A stretch of 64,000 bases of DNA, taken from positions 2,503,758 to 2,567,757 of the forward strand of contig NC_031480.1 of the NCBI RefSeq assembly GCF_000006565.2, in the 5' to 3' direction. The notes under the pieces are model-generated. The model was not told the origin of the DNA, did not search any database, and saw only the letters and a list, made by a program, of their open reading frames with translations. Of the stretch, positions 50,455 through 62,647 are shown piece by piece. The position numbers and the translations under genes were made by a program. The stretch comes from Toxoplasma gondii ME49. Its lineage: Eukaryota > Apicomplexa > Conoidasida > Eucoccidiorida > Sarcocystidae. Position 1 is the first letter of the stretch. The number at the start of each line of letters is the position of its first letter.

Positions 50455-53400
50455 TTCGTTGCTTATTTTAAGAATGCAAGGCGGACTAAAAAGCTTCCAT
50501 GGACAGAGAAACGCCTACACAATAAACACGTTCTTGGGACTGATTGCTTCTCTCGAGGAGATGATATGTTGGTATATCTATCATACTGAATTGGACTAAT
50601 ATTCTTAGAAACCGTAGTGAACATCAATCACAAAGACCGTAGTTGTCTGTGTTCGGCAGGTCCAGATACCGCGCCGAAAGTCGAACGCAGATCCTCTTTC
50701 GTATTCTTGTGTATTTGTCTTCACATTGATTCCACGCTTGTACAAAATCAACAATGGTGTTGACTACGGATGGCCCACGCTTTGCTGTTTTGTCTAAAGA
50801 CACAAGGCTGACAATTTCCGTTTTAGGAGAAGGAACAAAGAAGGATGAAAACTTGCGTTGCCTGATTGTCCTACGACTCTCTCTTCGGACAGACAATCTT
50901 TTCTTGAGGGAGGGAATGGGGAAGAGCATACAGAAGGCAAAGACGCGGAGCAGCACACGATGTCAAGAGGATAATTTCAGTGATGCCGATGGGAACACTA
51001 CGGCGGTTCTAATTATTCCAATGTGAACACATATAACTATCGAATATAACGGTACGCTTCTGAGGGTAACGGTAAAAGCTGTACACAAAGGGCTTCTGAG
51101 GACTCTCCAGGCAATTCATTAGGGGGAAAGAGCGGAGGCACTGAACATGGCAGCGATCACAAATGAAAATTTGGGTTTAGAGAGACATAAAGAATTTGAA
51201 TCGCTAGAAGCGGGAACGAGATCACCGACCGCTCTGTTTTAGGAACGCCGAATAGTCTTTAACAGTGAAGAGGCACCAAACATGTATACTTGGGTAAATG
51301 GAACAGAACTGGTGTTTATCTTATTACTGGTAGAACCCTCTCACTGCTACTGTAAAACAACTTCAAAACAAAGAGTGGTCTGCGTTTAGAATGCGAGTGA
51401 GTGGCGAAGTGAAAACGCCATTCACATGCCAGAAAAAAAACGATTCACAGAACACGGGATGAAATGGTACACCTCAAAGTACGCCTGTCATCCAGTGAAC
51501 ACCAACAATTTCAATCGAGGACTTCCACTTCAGTGTCCTTGTGCCAAAGCTATCGAACTCGGTTGAGAGAAAACAAGCCTTAGTGTTGTTCAGGAGTCGT
51601 CGTCTGGTAAGAGCAACTGAAAAGCGCAGGACACAGAGGTGTTTGTTGGAAAAGTGACCTTCGTCTGCTGGAATTTCCTCTTCTGAGGAGGCGATTTTGA
51701 TTGTGTTAAAAACGTTACCCGTCAGCCTTCCGATTTTTCAGGTATATACCGCGGTTGCCGCCTCTAGAACAGCCTGTCTGGTTGCAGGAGTTTGTCCCTA
51801 GCAATCGTAGTGACACCTCCTGTATCGTTATGCGCTTGAAGGGAACTCAAAAAAATTCCACCGCCCCTTTGCTGGATTCACGATGCCAGCGTATCCACTC
51901 GCCAAAAACCGTCTCCCAACGACGGGGATTCCAGGTTTGTGTGCATGATCTGCACCCTGCCTTTTCTCGGTTTCTGGTAACGCTGGGACTGTTCTGTAAC
52001 GCGTGGAAAATGAAGAGAACCCGCGCGAAAGGTCACAAGCTTATACACGGAATCAATCTCTCCCGTTGTGTTTTCCTTCCTCAATGACGATCCTTTCGCC
52101 ACGGCTGGCTCATCGCAAAGAATGACTTTTCTGCGGTGGGGCGCCATCAGCATGCCTGCAGTGAATTGCGTCATTCTCTGCCTTTGAAAGATAACAAGAG
52201 CCTGTACGTCTCAAGATTGCCGTTTCCACAGATTATGTTTTCCATTGCCTAAAGAACGCGACTAAATGGATTGGAAAATCGGTTCGACATTGTTGCACTC
52301 AGACGCTATAGGCAACCCGGCTCCACGCTTCCCTTGAGAATCCCGATTAGAAAAATTACTTTTGATCGTACGAAACATACTACTTATAGCGTCGGCCTGT
52401 GTTTTGGAGTGCCTTGCTCTCCATGTTCAGCTAACGTTTATCCGGGCTGTTCTTAAACCACAACGAGGCAGGTCACACACAACGTCTCGTCGGGGTCTTG
52501 CCGGTGTTTTCCTCGGTAGTAGTTTTGACTAAGGGGAATCGTCCTCTCCGAAAAGGCGACATTCCTTCAGGGATCACAATACTCAGGCCTGCAAGCATCG
52601 CGATGTTGATTGTCTCTCTGTTTTCACTAAAACCCTAGAATGGAACAAGGCTGTAATCCCTGTGTAATCTGGTCGAAGTAGTGCTGCTGAGGGTGCAATT
52701 TCAAGTTTGAACAAAGTTTAGTGATCTAGTGACCGACACACGTTGCTGAGACAGACATTTCGCAGGCAGCCTCTGGCATCTTCCCGGTAAGAAAGACGGA
52801 TTTATTTTCGCCTTTGAGAGGGCCGAACATCAGTTGAAATTCCAGGCATCTCTACAGCCTTTCTAGGTTAGACCAAGAGATACAGTCAAAACAAGAGCGG
52901 GAGCTCCACACACCTAAGAGACCACGATTCATTTTCATTCCTTCTCAGAGGCCTTTGAGGCTCAGAAGCGATCTAAGCTCTCAACCAAGGAATACCGCCT
53001 CGAAAACAGAAACATGCAGCTTTGTTAAGTGCTCCGCTTCACTGCCTTTCAGGTTTGAATTCATACTGCTTCACTCAGACGTTTTAAACAGTGCGCTTCC
53101 TAGAAATTAAAGGGTTGAGACCTATGCGTGCAAACCTCGGCAGTCAATGCGTTGTAGTTCGGTGGTGGGGAGGTGAAACAGCATGTTACATTTAACGCAA
53201 ACCCTCATATCGGAGTGATCGTCAACGAAGCACCTGATGTAAATGTAAACGTGCATACGATCATGGACCCGTCAGTACAGTCTACACAGGCAGAGAAGGT
53301 TGTGTAGATTTGCAATAAAATGACTCTATGATATCGAGATGAACGAACATATACCCCGGTTTTTTCATAGAGGTGACCACCCTTCTAAAGTTCGTTGCGC

Positions 53401-54252
53401 AGGCGTATTGCGACGTCAGAACGATGGCAGGTGCTCGGCGTATTTCATGTGAGGCCTGGTGTTGGAAGCCTTTATACACTTGGTCTTTTTCCTCTATACG
53501 GCCAAGCGGCTGTCCAGAGTTCAATTTCCAGTTTTAGAAAGGGACTCCCTCACGCTGTTGCTGCGTCGGCTGAAGCTGGAAGTTGGTTCCTAAAGCTGAA
53601 ACGTGCGTCGTCGTAATTCAGCAGACCAAACAGGACAGAACTCGAGTCATTGCTCGCGAACTTCACGTTGTGCGCATTTGATCGGCTGTGTTTTGTGTCC
53701 GATGTGAGTGTCTGTGAGGCATGCCAGCGACAGTTTCGTTTATTGTGTTTAGAAGCGGGAGCTTAAGGGCATATATGAATGTAGTTCAAGGTTCTATTGG
53801 ATAATTGTCGTGAGAATATGAAAGGTCTCATTGGGGTCGCCAATGGAATTAGGCCGAACCCGCGCGCTTTGGCTTTGCGCGGAGTGGCGCGCCCGTGCGA
53901 CAATCCACGAGTATTGATTAGTGTTCTCCGAGAGAGCCTGAAATCCATCAAGTTTAGTAAATGAATGGCCGTACGCATGGAACGCCTCCGGCCTGTCGTC
54001 CTCCCCTGACGAACAGGGAAGGTGTCTCGATATGTAGTAGCAAGTGCTGGATTAATCAATGACAAAGAATGGTTTTGAGGTGGCCAAGAGGGTTAGGTTT
54101 AGTTGCTACTTTGCATGCCGTGGCGGAATTGATGGGATAATTCCAGTGCCAATCAGCCTCTCAAGGGCGAATAGTGCTTCACTGATGGTCAGGCGTACCA
54201 GCATCCTTCGCGGCCGCTGCTAGCCATTCGCCACATCATACGTCATTGGCAG
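50455..54252. other. Gene-poor stretch upstream of CFAP44
   Basis: It should contain the CFAP44 promoter at its left end; no core promoter element was recognised. Frames are short (about 110 codons at most) with no family resemblance. It has no TA microsatellite, unlike everything to its left. A basic - strand frame at 53763-54065 resembles the cluster members to the right but lacks clear splice sites. Confidence 0.55.
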
Positions 54253-54540
54253 ACAGTCGAGAATCTACAGACGGTGACGAAGATGATTCTAAACGACACA
54301 AGGTCACAGAGCCCCCGGTCGACTCCACTCGTAGCATCAGGCATTTTGCCTCCGCTAGAAAACCAGTGGCCTCACCGGATTCCGAAGGCACCGCTTCCGG
54401 GGCCAGCCCTAATTCCACGGAAAGGCTAGAGCCGATACGTACTGAAGCGTGCAAGCGCCAAGATTGGATAAACAGCCTCCGAGGTCGACTGGAAGAGTCT
54501 ACATTGAGTACAGGGTGCAACGAGGCAAGCCGTCACTCTT
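54253..54540 (+). CDS. Putative exon, Ser/Asp-rich leader plus basic helix (cluster member 1)
   Basis: It follows a CATTGGCAG acceptor. The product starts SRESTDGDEDDSKRHK, passes a Ser/Pro/Ala stretch and ends with a charged segment STERLEPIRTEACKRQDWIN and SLRGRLEES. A donor such as GAG|GTCGAC near 54481 or a stop at 54540 could end it. The order (acidic Ser-rich leader, then basic helix) matches the exon at 60.2-60.6 kb. No known domain recognised; function unknown. It could be a remnant. Confidence 0.45.
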
Positions 54541-55774
54541 GAAAAACCCCTGTAAATGATTGCCTGGGACACTGTGTAACTGGAACACTGTTTGGCGTTC
54601 CTTATCTCTCGTCAAAGCCACCGTAGTCGCTGTCCGGTTCAGTGGATCACAAGATAGAAACATCATAAAGCAGTCTGTCTCCCCCTTGAGGTGCGACCCT
54701 CTGACGGTAGTCTACAGAAACTACAGGCGCCGGTTCCGCTGGTGCGTGATGCGCGTGATCGGTGAATTCCAATGATGAAAACCGGAAGACGCATGTGCTT
54801 CAGGTGTGGCAGGGTGGGAGCATCTCATGACGCAGGGCACGCTGGATAAAAACGCTTTGAAGCGTCATTATCACGCCGGAGAGTGTGTGAGGAAGAGAGC
54901 GTTGGTCGGTTGCTTGACTCGATGGTGTGTACTGAGGAACATCAACACAGGCCAATTGGCGGTGGCCCCTGGCTGATTTCGTCATTTCAGACGTAGCAAA
55001 ACTAGTACGACCAGACCCGCAGCATGTGCTGACAGAGCTCGAAACAAATGACTTGGCATAAGAGAACTCACGCGCGCTGCCATAACATCCACGAGGCTAG
55101 GATTAACGATGGTGCCTGGGGATGAGTTGAGGACGTCACAAAGGGAATGTACAATAATTATAGCAAGGAAAACTAATCTTGTGGCTACGCTTTGTCGTAT
55201 TCTCAAAAAGTGGAAGAACGAAAAGTCATGCACAGGTAAGAGGATGGCCGTCACGGAGTGACAGCAGAAGAAAAAAGGTATCAGCTGTGTATCACGATAT
55301 TGCTGTCGCAGCATACCGGTGATTGACGCTTACGCGGTGCCTTGTCTAATTTTTGAGCGCGTCGTGTCTGCAACGCCCACTTGCATGAATCCAGCTGAGG
55401 CGTTTACCATATCCATACACCACTCTAGGCAGTCTACACTTGTTTCCAACTCGTCTTGACATCGAAACAGATATTCCATGGCGGTGAATGATGTGACATG
55501 GGCGATGTTCTCTAGGCAATGGTACAGAGTTGAGTCGGCTACCTGCAGTGTAGCGGTTCCACACTGTGAGAGGCGTAAAGCATCTTAGGGTCGCTTTGCG
55601 GGGATGCAGGCAAATGGTACAAACTAACGCTTTAGGACAGGTGTTCATATCTGCGGCTGTGCATCACCAGAAGGACCATTCGCTGTACGCGAACTTGCGC
55701 TGTTTTATTTTGTCGCGCTAGACTTGTAGTGCGCAGACACATCAATGACCAGACATGGTTGGTCCTCTGTCTAA

Positions 55775-56212
55775 ATGCGGCTCTGCCTGCCAGGGAATAC
55801 GAGCGAGGTAACCCCTGCACATGCCGACGATTGTTCCTGGCAATACCGTGAGCAAGCCGCTTCACAGCTGCACCATGCGGAGGCCATCAAGACACAAATA
55901 ACGACGACTGTCGAGGATGAAGAAGAAGTCGTCTCAAGCACACTTCGAGCGCACCGTTCAAGGTATGCGGTCAGACGGACCATCAAGCGGGTCCGCGCCA
56001 CGTTCAGTGCCGGAGTATCGCAAGCAGCTACGGTGCTGGCCGGTCAGGGTGCACCGCAATCTCATCAGCAGGTGCTGAGCACCGTTGCTATGGTCCAGAC
56101 TGAGCACATGCCACAGCTGCCCTCGCACCAAATCGCCTCACCACCATTCCTTGTCCAGGTGCTTCTACCATCAGCGCCGCCAGTCACGACCGCAGGCGAC
56201 GCCTCGAAGTAG
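55775..56212 (+). CDS. Putative coding piece, acidic then basic helix (cluster member 2), possibly decayed
   Basis: A 145-codon frame with TTVEDEEEVVSSTLRAHRSR then YAVRRTIKRVRATF, followed by Gln/Ser/Pro/Ala-rich sequence. The downstream part up to about 56480 shows patchy nucleotide resemblance by eye to the Pro/Ser-rich exon at 62.9-63.4 kb, but its frame is interrupted. I read it as a diverged or broken relative of that gene. Borders not determined. Confidence 0.35.
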   Translation: MRLCLPGNTSEVTPAHADDCSWQYREQAASQLHHAEAIKTQITTTVEDEEEVVSSTLRAHRSRYAVRRTIKRVRATFSAGVSQAATVLAGQGAPQSHQQVLSTVAMVQTEHMPQLPSHQIASPPFLVQVLLPSAPPVTTAGDASK

Positions 56213-56560
56213 TCACTATAATCGGTCTCCGCCTAAGACTCGGTGGCGGCGACCTCTGCCACACACATCACAAGCGCATCGCAGTCTCGTCCACCGAGCG
56301 TGCGGCAACACTAGAAGGAGAATTATCATCTCTCCGCCGCATTGTAAGTGCCAAGTGGGATCCTGCGGCAAGCCGCATAATTACCACCAGATGTCGCATC
56401 GGCCGTTGTATCTGTCGGCCTCTGGGACACCGGCTCTAGTGACACACGTGCGTATTCTCCAGCGCCGCTCTTTGACTATAATGTAGTTGCTCTTTATGGG
56501 AAGGAGCAGGGACTTTTTCGAGAGTTAGACCTCATGCCCCAGGCGAAATATCTTCCACAG

Positions 56561-57474
56561 TGGATAGGATGGGCCAGAGAGAGGAGGAACTAAGGAGACA
56601 GGTAGAGGACGACTCGAAGAGAAGGAGACAGGAAGAAGGGAGAAAGGAAGTGATAAAGGAAGAGGAAAGAGAAAGAAGGAGAGTAGAGGAAGAAAGGGTA
56701 ACACAGAGGAAGCACGAAGAAGAGAGGGATGGACAGAGACAGGACGAAGAGGAAGAAAGACAACGACTCTATGAGATATGGAAGAGAGAACGAATTTTAA
56801 CAGCGTGAAGTGGTGCTGAAGACAAGCCTAGTGAAGCTTCAGAGAGTCCTCAGAGTCTGTGGAGAAGTGGATGAACCAGCGAGGAAAAAGAGAGTGTCAG
56901 TTGCCGAAACAGAGGACAGAAAATTCCGTGTAGCTGACGAGCGAAGTCGGACTGTTTTCCTCCAGGAGAGGCATCGTCAGAAGCTGTTGGACGAGGAGAA
57001 TGCAGAGCTGAAGATTATCTCCCAACTGTTGCGCAACCTCGCTTCTCTCTGCGAGCAGCTTGTAACCTCAAAGGAGGGACGCGACAAGTACATATGCGAG
57101 GAAGAAGAGAAGGAGGCTGGCAAGGAGCGAGACAGGCAGACGAACGAGGAGACTCAGAAGGAGAAAAAGCATTCTTCGTTTTTCTTGAGCGCGAAAGAGA
57201 AGCGATGAAGATGTGCATCTCTTCTTCTCTCTAGGAGCTGCAAGAAGACTTCCAAATGTGGAGAAATGCATCAGAAGAAAAGGCCACGGAGAGAGCGGAG
57301 AGGCGGAAAAGAGTGGCAAAGGAACACGCGTCTCGAAGGAGCTCTGCTGCATGCAGAGACAGAACTCGCGTAAGAGAGAACACAAGGGCCACATCGCCCT
57401 CATTTCTACGGAAAATCAAAGCAAGGACAAATCACAGAGAGACGTTAGGGCAAGACGACATGATACGGAGGTGA
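56561..57474 (+). CDS. Glu/Arg-rich coiled-coil coding block with frame breaks
   Basis: It follows an ATCTTCCACAG acceptor. The first frame (to 56808) is nearly all Glu, Arg, Lys and Gln. Its continuation in another frame (about 56810-57208) carries RHRQKLLDEENAELKIISQL and NLASLCEQLVTSKEGRDKY. A third piece from an acceptor at about 57238 (CTTCTCTCTAG) reads ELQEDFQMWRNASEEKATER. The change of frame at about 56795, where a TAA also interrupts, suggests a frameshift or sequencing error. The last step may be a true intron. This is a generic trichohyalin-like composition; no family assigned. Low complexity can imitate coding, but the middle piece is not repetitive and looks genuinely coding. 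Confidence 0.45.
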
Positions 57475-58056
57475 AACAAGAAGAAGAAAAAGGAAAGGAG
57501 ATAATATACGGAATGCCCCGGCAAGAAGACACAGAGGAGATTCTATGAGATCCTCCTGACCCTGCATTTAGCACCTCATGAATATGACATGGGGTCCTTT
57601 TTAAGGATTATGTGATCACCGTTGCCCTCAGAGCCGAATTCGCAAACAGTGCCTGGAGGTGTGCGCTCAACTACATTTTTAAAATTCAAAATTCAATAAA
57701 ATTTGCTAATCGGACAAGTAAATGTAGAGCATTGGAAATACAGAGAATGGTCCTCATTTGAAGGCGTCAGCCTGCAGACATCGACAAATATTACTGTGTA
57801 TGTGTATGCATGCATCGTGTCAGTATACTTTCTTTACATTTGTTGAGGCTGTGTTTCCGGGTGATATCTGTGGAGAGTGCTTCTAGTTCGGGGGTTGGAA
57901 TCTCATTTGAATAGTGATGGTGTCGTCGACCATGGACGAACCGAGTTCGGAGTTTTTCCGGGTTCTCAGCACAGAGAATGACTCAGGGAAACGTTTGTCT
58001 GGTGTCCCTTTGCGATGTAAAGGTTTGGGGTTGTACGGGTCGCTGTTACTCAAGAG

Positions 58057-58195
58057 ATTCAAAGATTCAAACATCTGGAGTGCCGGCTTCTGTCATCTTT
58101 CGCATACGAGCTGCAGTGAGAGAGCAACGGGCGCAGGCGCGTCACAAGAGAGCTTCACGTGGATCTGGGCATAGAACTCAATATTGGAAAAACGA
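58057..58195 (+). CDS. Putative basic helical exon (cluster member 3)
   Basis: The frame reads SGVPASVIFRIRAAVREQRA then QARHKRASRGSGHRTQYW and meets TGA at 58197, which overlaps a possible GTGAAG donor. It is Arg-rich with helix-forming spacing like the other members. Weak alone; listed because of its neighbours. Confidence 0.33.
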
Positions 58196-59189
58196 GTGAA
58201 GAAGGAAGGCCGCCAAGCGGTGTCCAACTTCCACACAATGGCGGCAACGCAAACATCGACGGGGTCTTTTTACCTCCCTTGGGAAGTTGAGCGTGGAGCT
58301 ATCTCAGGTATTCGCATTCGTGCAAAGAATGACATATGGACAATTACCTCTATGCTTGTTTCGGTCTGCATATGTCTACACACACTGTGTAGATCGGTGT
58401 ATTTTATGTAGAAACTGCAGAATAAATACAGAGGCCGATCCATATATGAATAGTACAGATGATATACAGAGAGACACGTGTATGCGAATAATGCATAAAA
58501 AATACCGAGGTACATGCGTATGTAGATCATTAAGCAAATATACAGAGATACATGCGTATGTGAATAAAAGAAGAGCTGTATGCCATAGACTTTGCTTCTT
58601 GTTTTGTGCACGTGAACGTGTGCACGGATGTAGCGAGTGGAGAGGGAGAAGCGTCTGAGATGGGAAAGAGCAGTGAGGTATTCGAAGCGAAATATTTTGT
58701 GGCACTACTGCAGGGGGCAAGTGCGCTTTCTCTGCAAGCAACCAATAAACGTGTTGTCATGTTGTGCGGTGCCTCCATTATGGTGGAGAAGAGAGCTTAC
58801 GTCGTGCATTGTGGCTCCACAAACTACCAGTGGACTCGATTAGAACGTCGTATTTGTGAACATCTATGGTCCTATGCAAACTATACACACTGGACCTAGG
58901 AGGCGTGGTCCTTAGATGATAAACGGAGAGATGCGGATCCTGTCGTGAGTAAAAAACATACACGTTATCATTCGTCGGCCACTGCGTCATGCCGAGGACA
59001 GCATTTCCGCACTGCCCTTCCGCCTCGGCAGGGCGATTGGCATCATCAAGAGCACTAGTGATAATCACCACAAGATTAAATCGACAGCGTGCTTCGCAAC
59101 CCACTATTCGTTGATGACAGAACACCAAGCCGATGTTGGTTAAAGACCCGGGGAAGAGCGGCTCAGGGGCAGGGGCAACGTTTGCTCAC

Positions 59190-59304
59190 GTAGCCTATGG
59201 AGGAACCGACGGCAATCGGCAATGTGGCGTCGGCACTTCATGATGTCCATCCTCCGTCGGATGGCGTTTTCCCAACTGACGCCTGTATCGGCAATATCTT
59301 TCCC
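59190..59304 (-). CDS. Putative basic helical exon on the opposite strand (cluster member 4)
   Basis: On the - strand an AATCCCTGCCAG acceptor leads into GKDIADTGVSWENAIRRRMD then IMKCRRHIADCRRFLHRL, ending at a good GTGAGC donor in phase 1. The acceptor leaves phase 0. The Arg-rich helix and the phase pair match + strand members at 60.2 and 61.2 kb. No function recognised. Confidence 0.42.
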
Positions 59305-60230
59305 CTGGCAGGGATTGTAGAGCTGGTGCATACCGCCTGTTTCCCTGCCTCATTGGAGGTCAAATGTGATTGTTGTTGAAGTCAGGTTGACGTTCACTGG
59401 CACCTTTAACCACATGGACGCTTTGGCAACGATCGGCTGGGGTGCACGAGCACACTGCCAATGCATGCGTCGCTCCTGAAAACCCACTTTACGTTCGCTC
59501 GTAAGAACATTCGTGCGGCACGAAGCAGCGCGTCGCAATAAACGCGTAGTGTAGTTCAGCGAGGGGGAGTTCCTGTCTGAACGTAGACACGGCGTTTTCC
59601 AGGTTGCTGTCGGCGATGTTGGCTTCTCAAGAGACTACAGCATACTGCGATGAATGTAGAGTAACGTAACTGCACCATCAAGAATCACCATCGCCAGCGC
59701 AGTGTGGCTGGCCATGGAGGATGGAACACGAAACAGCACTCCGCGAATCCACCCTGTGCGCCATGAGAAGCAAATCTCGATGCCTGGTGACAGCGACAAG
59801 GTAGGGTCGCAGCCAGTTTCGTGTAACCACTTTTGTTACGGTAGGTAGATGGAAGACGCCCAGTCTATGAATGCAATAAAAGGCCGGTTGTAGATCCTCC
59901 ATGCGAATGTGACGGAATCTCGCCGTTGTCGCCAAGGATCCCAACTTACTTCAAAGTACGATATGTCGACAACGACATAACAGAGTGAGTTGACTTCGTG
60001 TGAGCAACTTAATCGCGGCGTGGTTAGTAACCCAAATGCCTCATCTGCAAAGAGCCCCCCGCTTGTTACTCTTCAGCAACAGATACCAAAAAAGGTCATG
60101 ATGAATGACACCAAACGGTGGTTTCATCAGTGACCGAGAATGCCGTTCTTGGGGGCGCGTTCATGGTTACGTCCACTTATCGCTCTGCATGCCCTGGTGG
60201 AAGGACTGGCCGGTTTCCATAGCCTACCAG

Positions 60231-60623
60231 GCTTGCAGGGGGGAACCGTGCTTCTCTGGTTCCCCGTCCTGCCTGAGCATCAAGAGGCCGCTGCCAGCAG
60301 TGCACCGCATGGCACAGAATCGACAGAAGAGTCAGACTCTTCAGACGATGACGATATTGACCCATCGCTACCCGAAGGTTCCGAAAGAGTTTCCAGGAGA
60401 AGCAGTAGATGGTCGGCTTCCGGCGAGACACCAGTGTCGCAACAGGGATCGAGTCGTGCCCCATCCGAACCTGCTCGAAATGTAGAGGAGCAGCTAGAGC
60501 TGCTACGTGCTGAACGACGCAGGCTTGCAGCCAGGATGCGACGCCTCCGCTTACTGTGGTCAGGTGAAGAGGTCTTCGTTAGAATGTGCATTCACAAGGA
60601 GTCCGTGAGGCGCCATAGGAAAG
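60231..60623 (+). CDS. Putative exon, acidic Ser-rich leader plus Arg-rich coiled coil (cluster member 5)
   Basis: Possible acceptors are CTACCAG (60230) or GCTTGCAG (60238). The product contains TESTEESDSSDDDDIDPSLP, SERVSRRSSRWSASGE, then ARNVEEQLELLRAERRRLAA and RMRRLRLL. It can end at TCAG|GTGAAG (60563) or AAAG|GTGTAAG (60623), both phase 1. This is the clearest member: a clean frame, plausible splice signals and strong heptad-like Leu/Arg spacing. It shares its layout with 54253-54540. No known domain. Confidence 0.5.
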
Positions 60624-61173
60624 GTGTAAGCAGTCCTCTTAGGCATTGGGGGATTCGCACACATATTCGCATTTCTGACGTTGAATACCCGTCACGGCGT
60701 TGGTCGGCGCATGTAGCCTGTGGGGCTTCAGCTGGTGTTGATCCAGAACTGTAGGCGTGGCTACCCTTTCCGGAAGCGGGTCGTGCAGCGTAAGGGACTC
60801 AGCGTGGGCCGAAGCTCGAAGTAGACAGCGGTGCGGTTTTGTCGACTGTATTAGTCGGATGGTGGCAGATCGTACATATTGATTCAGTGGGGATGCCACG
60901 TTTCATGTGGTTGTATACGGAGCTCCCAATTGGTGCAGCTTGAGACAGGCGGTGGCGATGTATACGCTGTTTCATTCAGTGCCTCAAGGAATTCTCTGCC
61001 GACAGAAAGTGTTGCACCTCTGAATGGGGGCTTCTGCCGCATCTGGGATCTCTCCTCTTTGCTGTGCAGCCATTGCAGTTCTACTCTGTGTTTACTGATA
61101 GATAGCCGCGAACGTTGGTAGTAGGCATATCTGAGTTCATGGTCGACAATGTGCTGCATACACAACGCTGCAG

Positions 61174-61409
61174 AAACCTGCTGTAACCCCATCGACGGAG
61201 AGAATTGCTAAGCTCAGGTCGCTGTACCAGCAGAGGTCGAATGAAAAGAAACAGGAAATGTTGCAGCTCCAGCGCGAGATTCAGGCTGTCGCAAAACAAA
61301 AGACGCAACTTCACCAGGAGTGGCGCTTGCTCCGCATTCGAGGCAGTAGGGGAACACACGGGTGGGAAGCCCAGCCGGGTTCTTCGACCTCGACAGATGA
61401 ATCTCAAAG
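61174..61409 (+). CDS. Putative coiled-coil exon (cluster member 6)
   Basis: After a CAACGCTGCAG acceptor (phase 0), the frame reads KPAVTPSTERIAKLRSLYQQ, then RSNEKKQEMLQLQREIQAVA and KQKTQLHQEWRLLRI, then a Ser/Thr/Glu-rich stretch to a strong CAAA|GTGAGT donor (phase 1). Without splicing the frame runs on to 61596. A different frame from about 61470 to 61771 also looks coding (ILHVAWIRRIEEYVTQREA) and may belong to a following exon interrupted by the assembly gap. STER recurs at 54.4 kb. Confidence 0.5.
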
Positions 61410-61787
61410 TGAGTCTCCGAATGCAGATCTCCTCTCAACAGAGTCAGCAGCGCACACCAGTAGTCCAGAAAAAACTTGGCACACCGCCACTACATCGTGT
61501 ACAGCGTCTGACGCAAGCCATTCTTCATGTCGCTTGGATTCGACGAATAGAAGAATATGTAACGCAACGGGAAGCAACCCTAGCATCGGGGCCTAGGCCA
61601 CGACTGAATTGGTCGAGAAAAAGGGAGAAACATTACAACGCAGTCGGGTTCTTGTTTGAGGTGCAGAACTCTCACTATAGCATACAGATCGCATACGCAT
61701 ACGACCCCCGGTTACGTGTGCGAACGGTGGCGTGTCTTGACAGTGATGGCCAGCAGCTGTGCATGGATTGAATGTGGCGTATTACCC

Positions 61788-61950
61788 NNNNNNNNNNNNN
61801 NNNNNNNNNNNNNNNNNNNNNNNNNNNNNNNNNNNNNNNNNNNNNNNNNNNNNNNNNNNNNNNNNNNNNNNNNNNNNNNNNNNNNNNNNNNNNNNNNNNN
61901 NNNNNNNNNNNNNNNNNNNNNNNNNNNNNNNNNNNNNNNNNNNNNNNNNN
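61788..61950. other. Assembly gap (163 N)
   Basis: A run of N between two members of the exon cluster. A collapsed or unresolved repeat would fit, but the true gap size is unknown. Confidence 0.99.
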
Positions 61951-62015
61951 CTGACGTGGCACAGGCGGACCAGGCGGTCCCAGGTTGCTCATGTGGGGCA
62001 CGGACTCCGGCGCAG

Positions 62016-62222
62016 CACCACTGAGACCGAACCCAAAGGCAGCCGTACCTGTGCGGGCGGATGAGGATAAAAGGGGGACACCATTCAGCGAGCTTACACT
62101 GATCAGAGCTCAGAAGGCTAACCTCCTTGCTATGCGCCGCACGATTCGGAACAAATGGAAAAGCCAAACAGCATATGTGAACATGCGAATGCACGAGATA
62201 AACTTCCACCGGAAGGGAAAAG
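62016..62222 (+). CDS. Putative basic helical exon (cluster member 7)
   Basis: From a CCGGCGCAG acceptor the frame reads APLRPNPKAAVPVRADEDKR, GTPFSELTLIRAQKANLLAM and RRTIRNKWKSQTAYVNMRMH, ending HRKGK at AAAAG|GTGTAAG (phase 1), the same donor context as at 60623. VNMRMHEINFHRKGK also echoes VRMCIHKESVRRHRK at the end of member 5. Confidence 0.47.
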
Positions 62223-62647
62223 GTGTAAGCGGCGTATCCCTACACTATGAATTATTAAGCCGGTAGTCGAGCCGCGTTGCAGGTGAGGCGATTCTGGTTA
62301 ATGCCAACGGTTGTTAATTGAGCGGTGCCATGTGTGGTGTGTTGACCACATCATATCGAGCTACAAGCCAGCATCATGCATTCGGTTGAGGCCACCTTGC
62401 GTTCCACAGGTTTTGCGTGGCTGCGTAGATAATTCATTCGAAAATGTCTTCGTGTTAAAAATGCATCGCGATAGTGGCAACAGTTGTTGCTAAATGCCAG
62501 GAATTCAGCGCAGGTCGAATCTCTTCGGGACCACCATCCGCAAGATCGGCAACCAGTTGGTCTCAATTCCTCAACCTAGGCCTACCCCTTCGCGGACATG
62601 TCGATGGCGCCACCTTGTTCCCTTGTCTGGCATGTGCTCTGTCTGCA

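Noticed and set aside
60140..60754. Retrotransposon or viral gag-like gene
   Set aside because: No zinc knuckle, protease, reverse transcriptase or terminal repeats seen; basic coiled coils alone do not support it.
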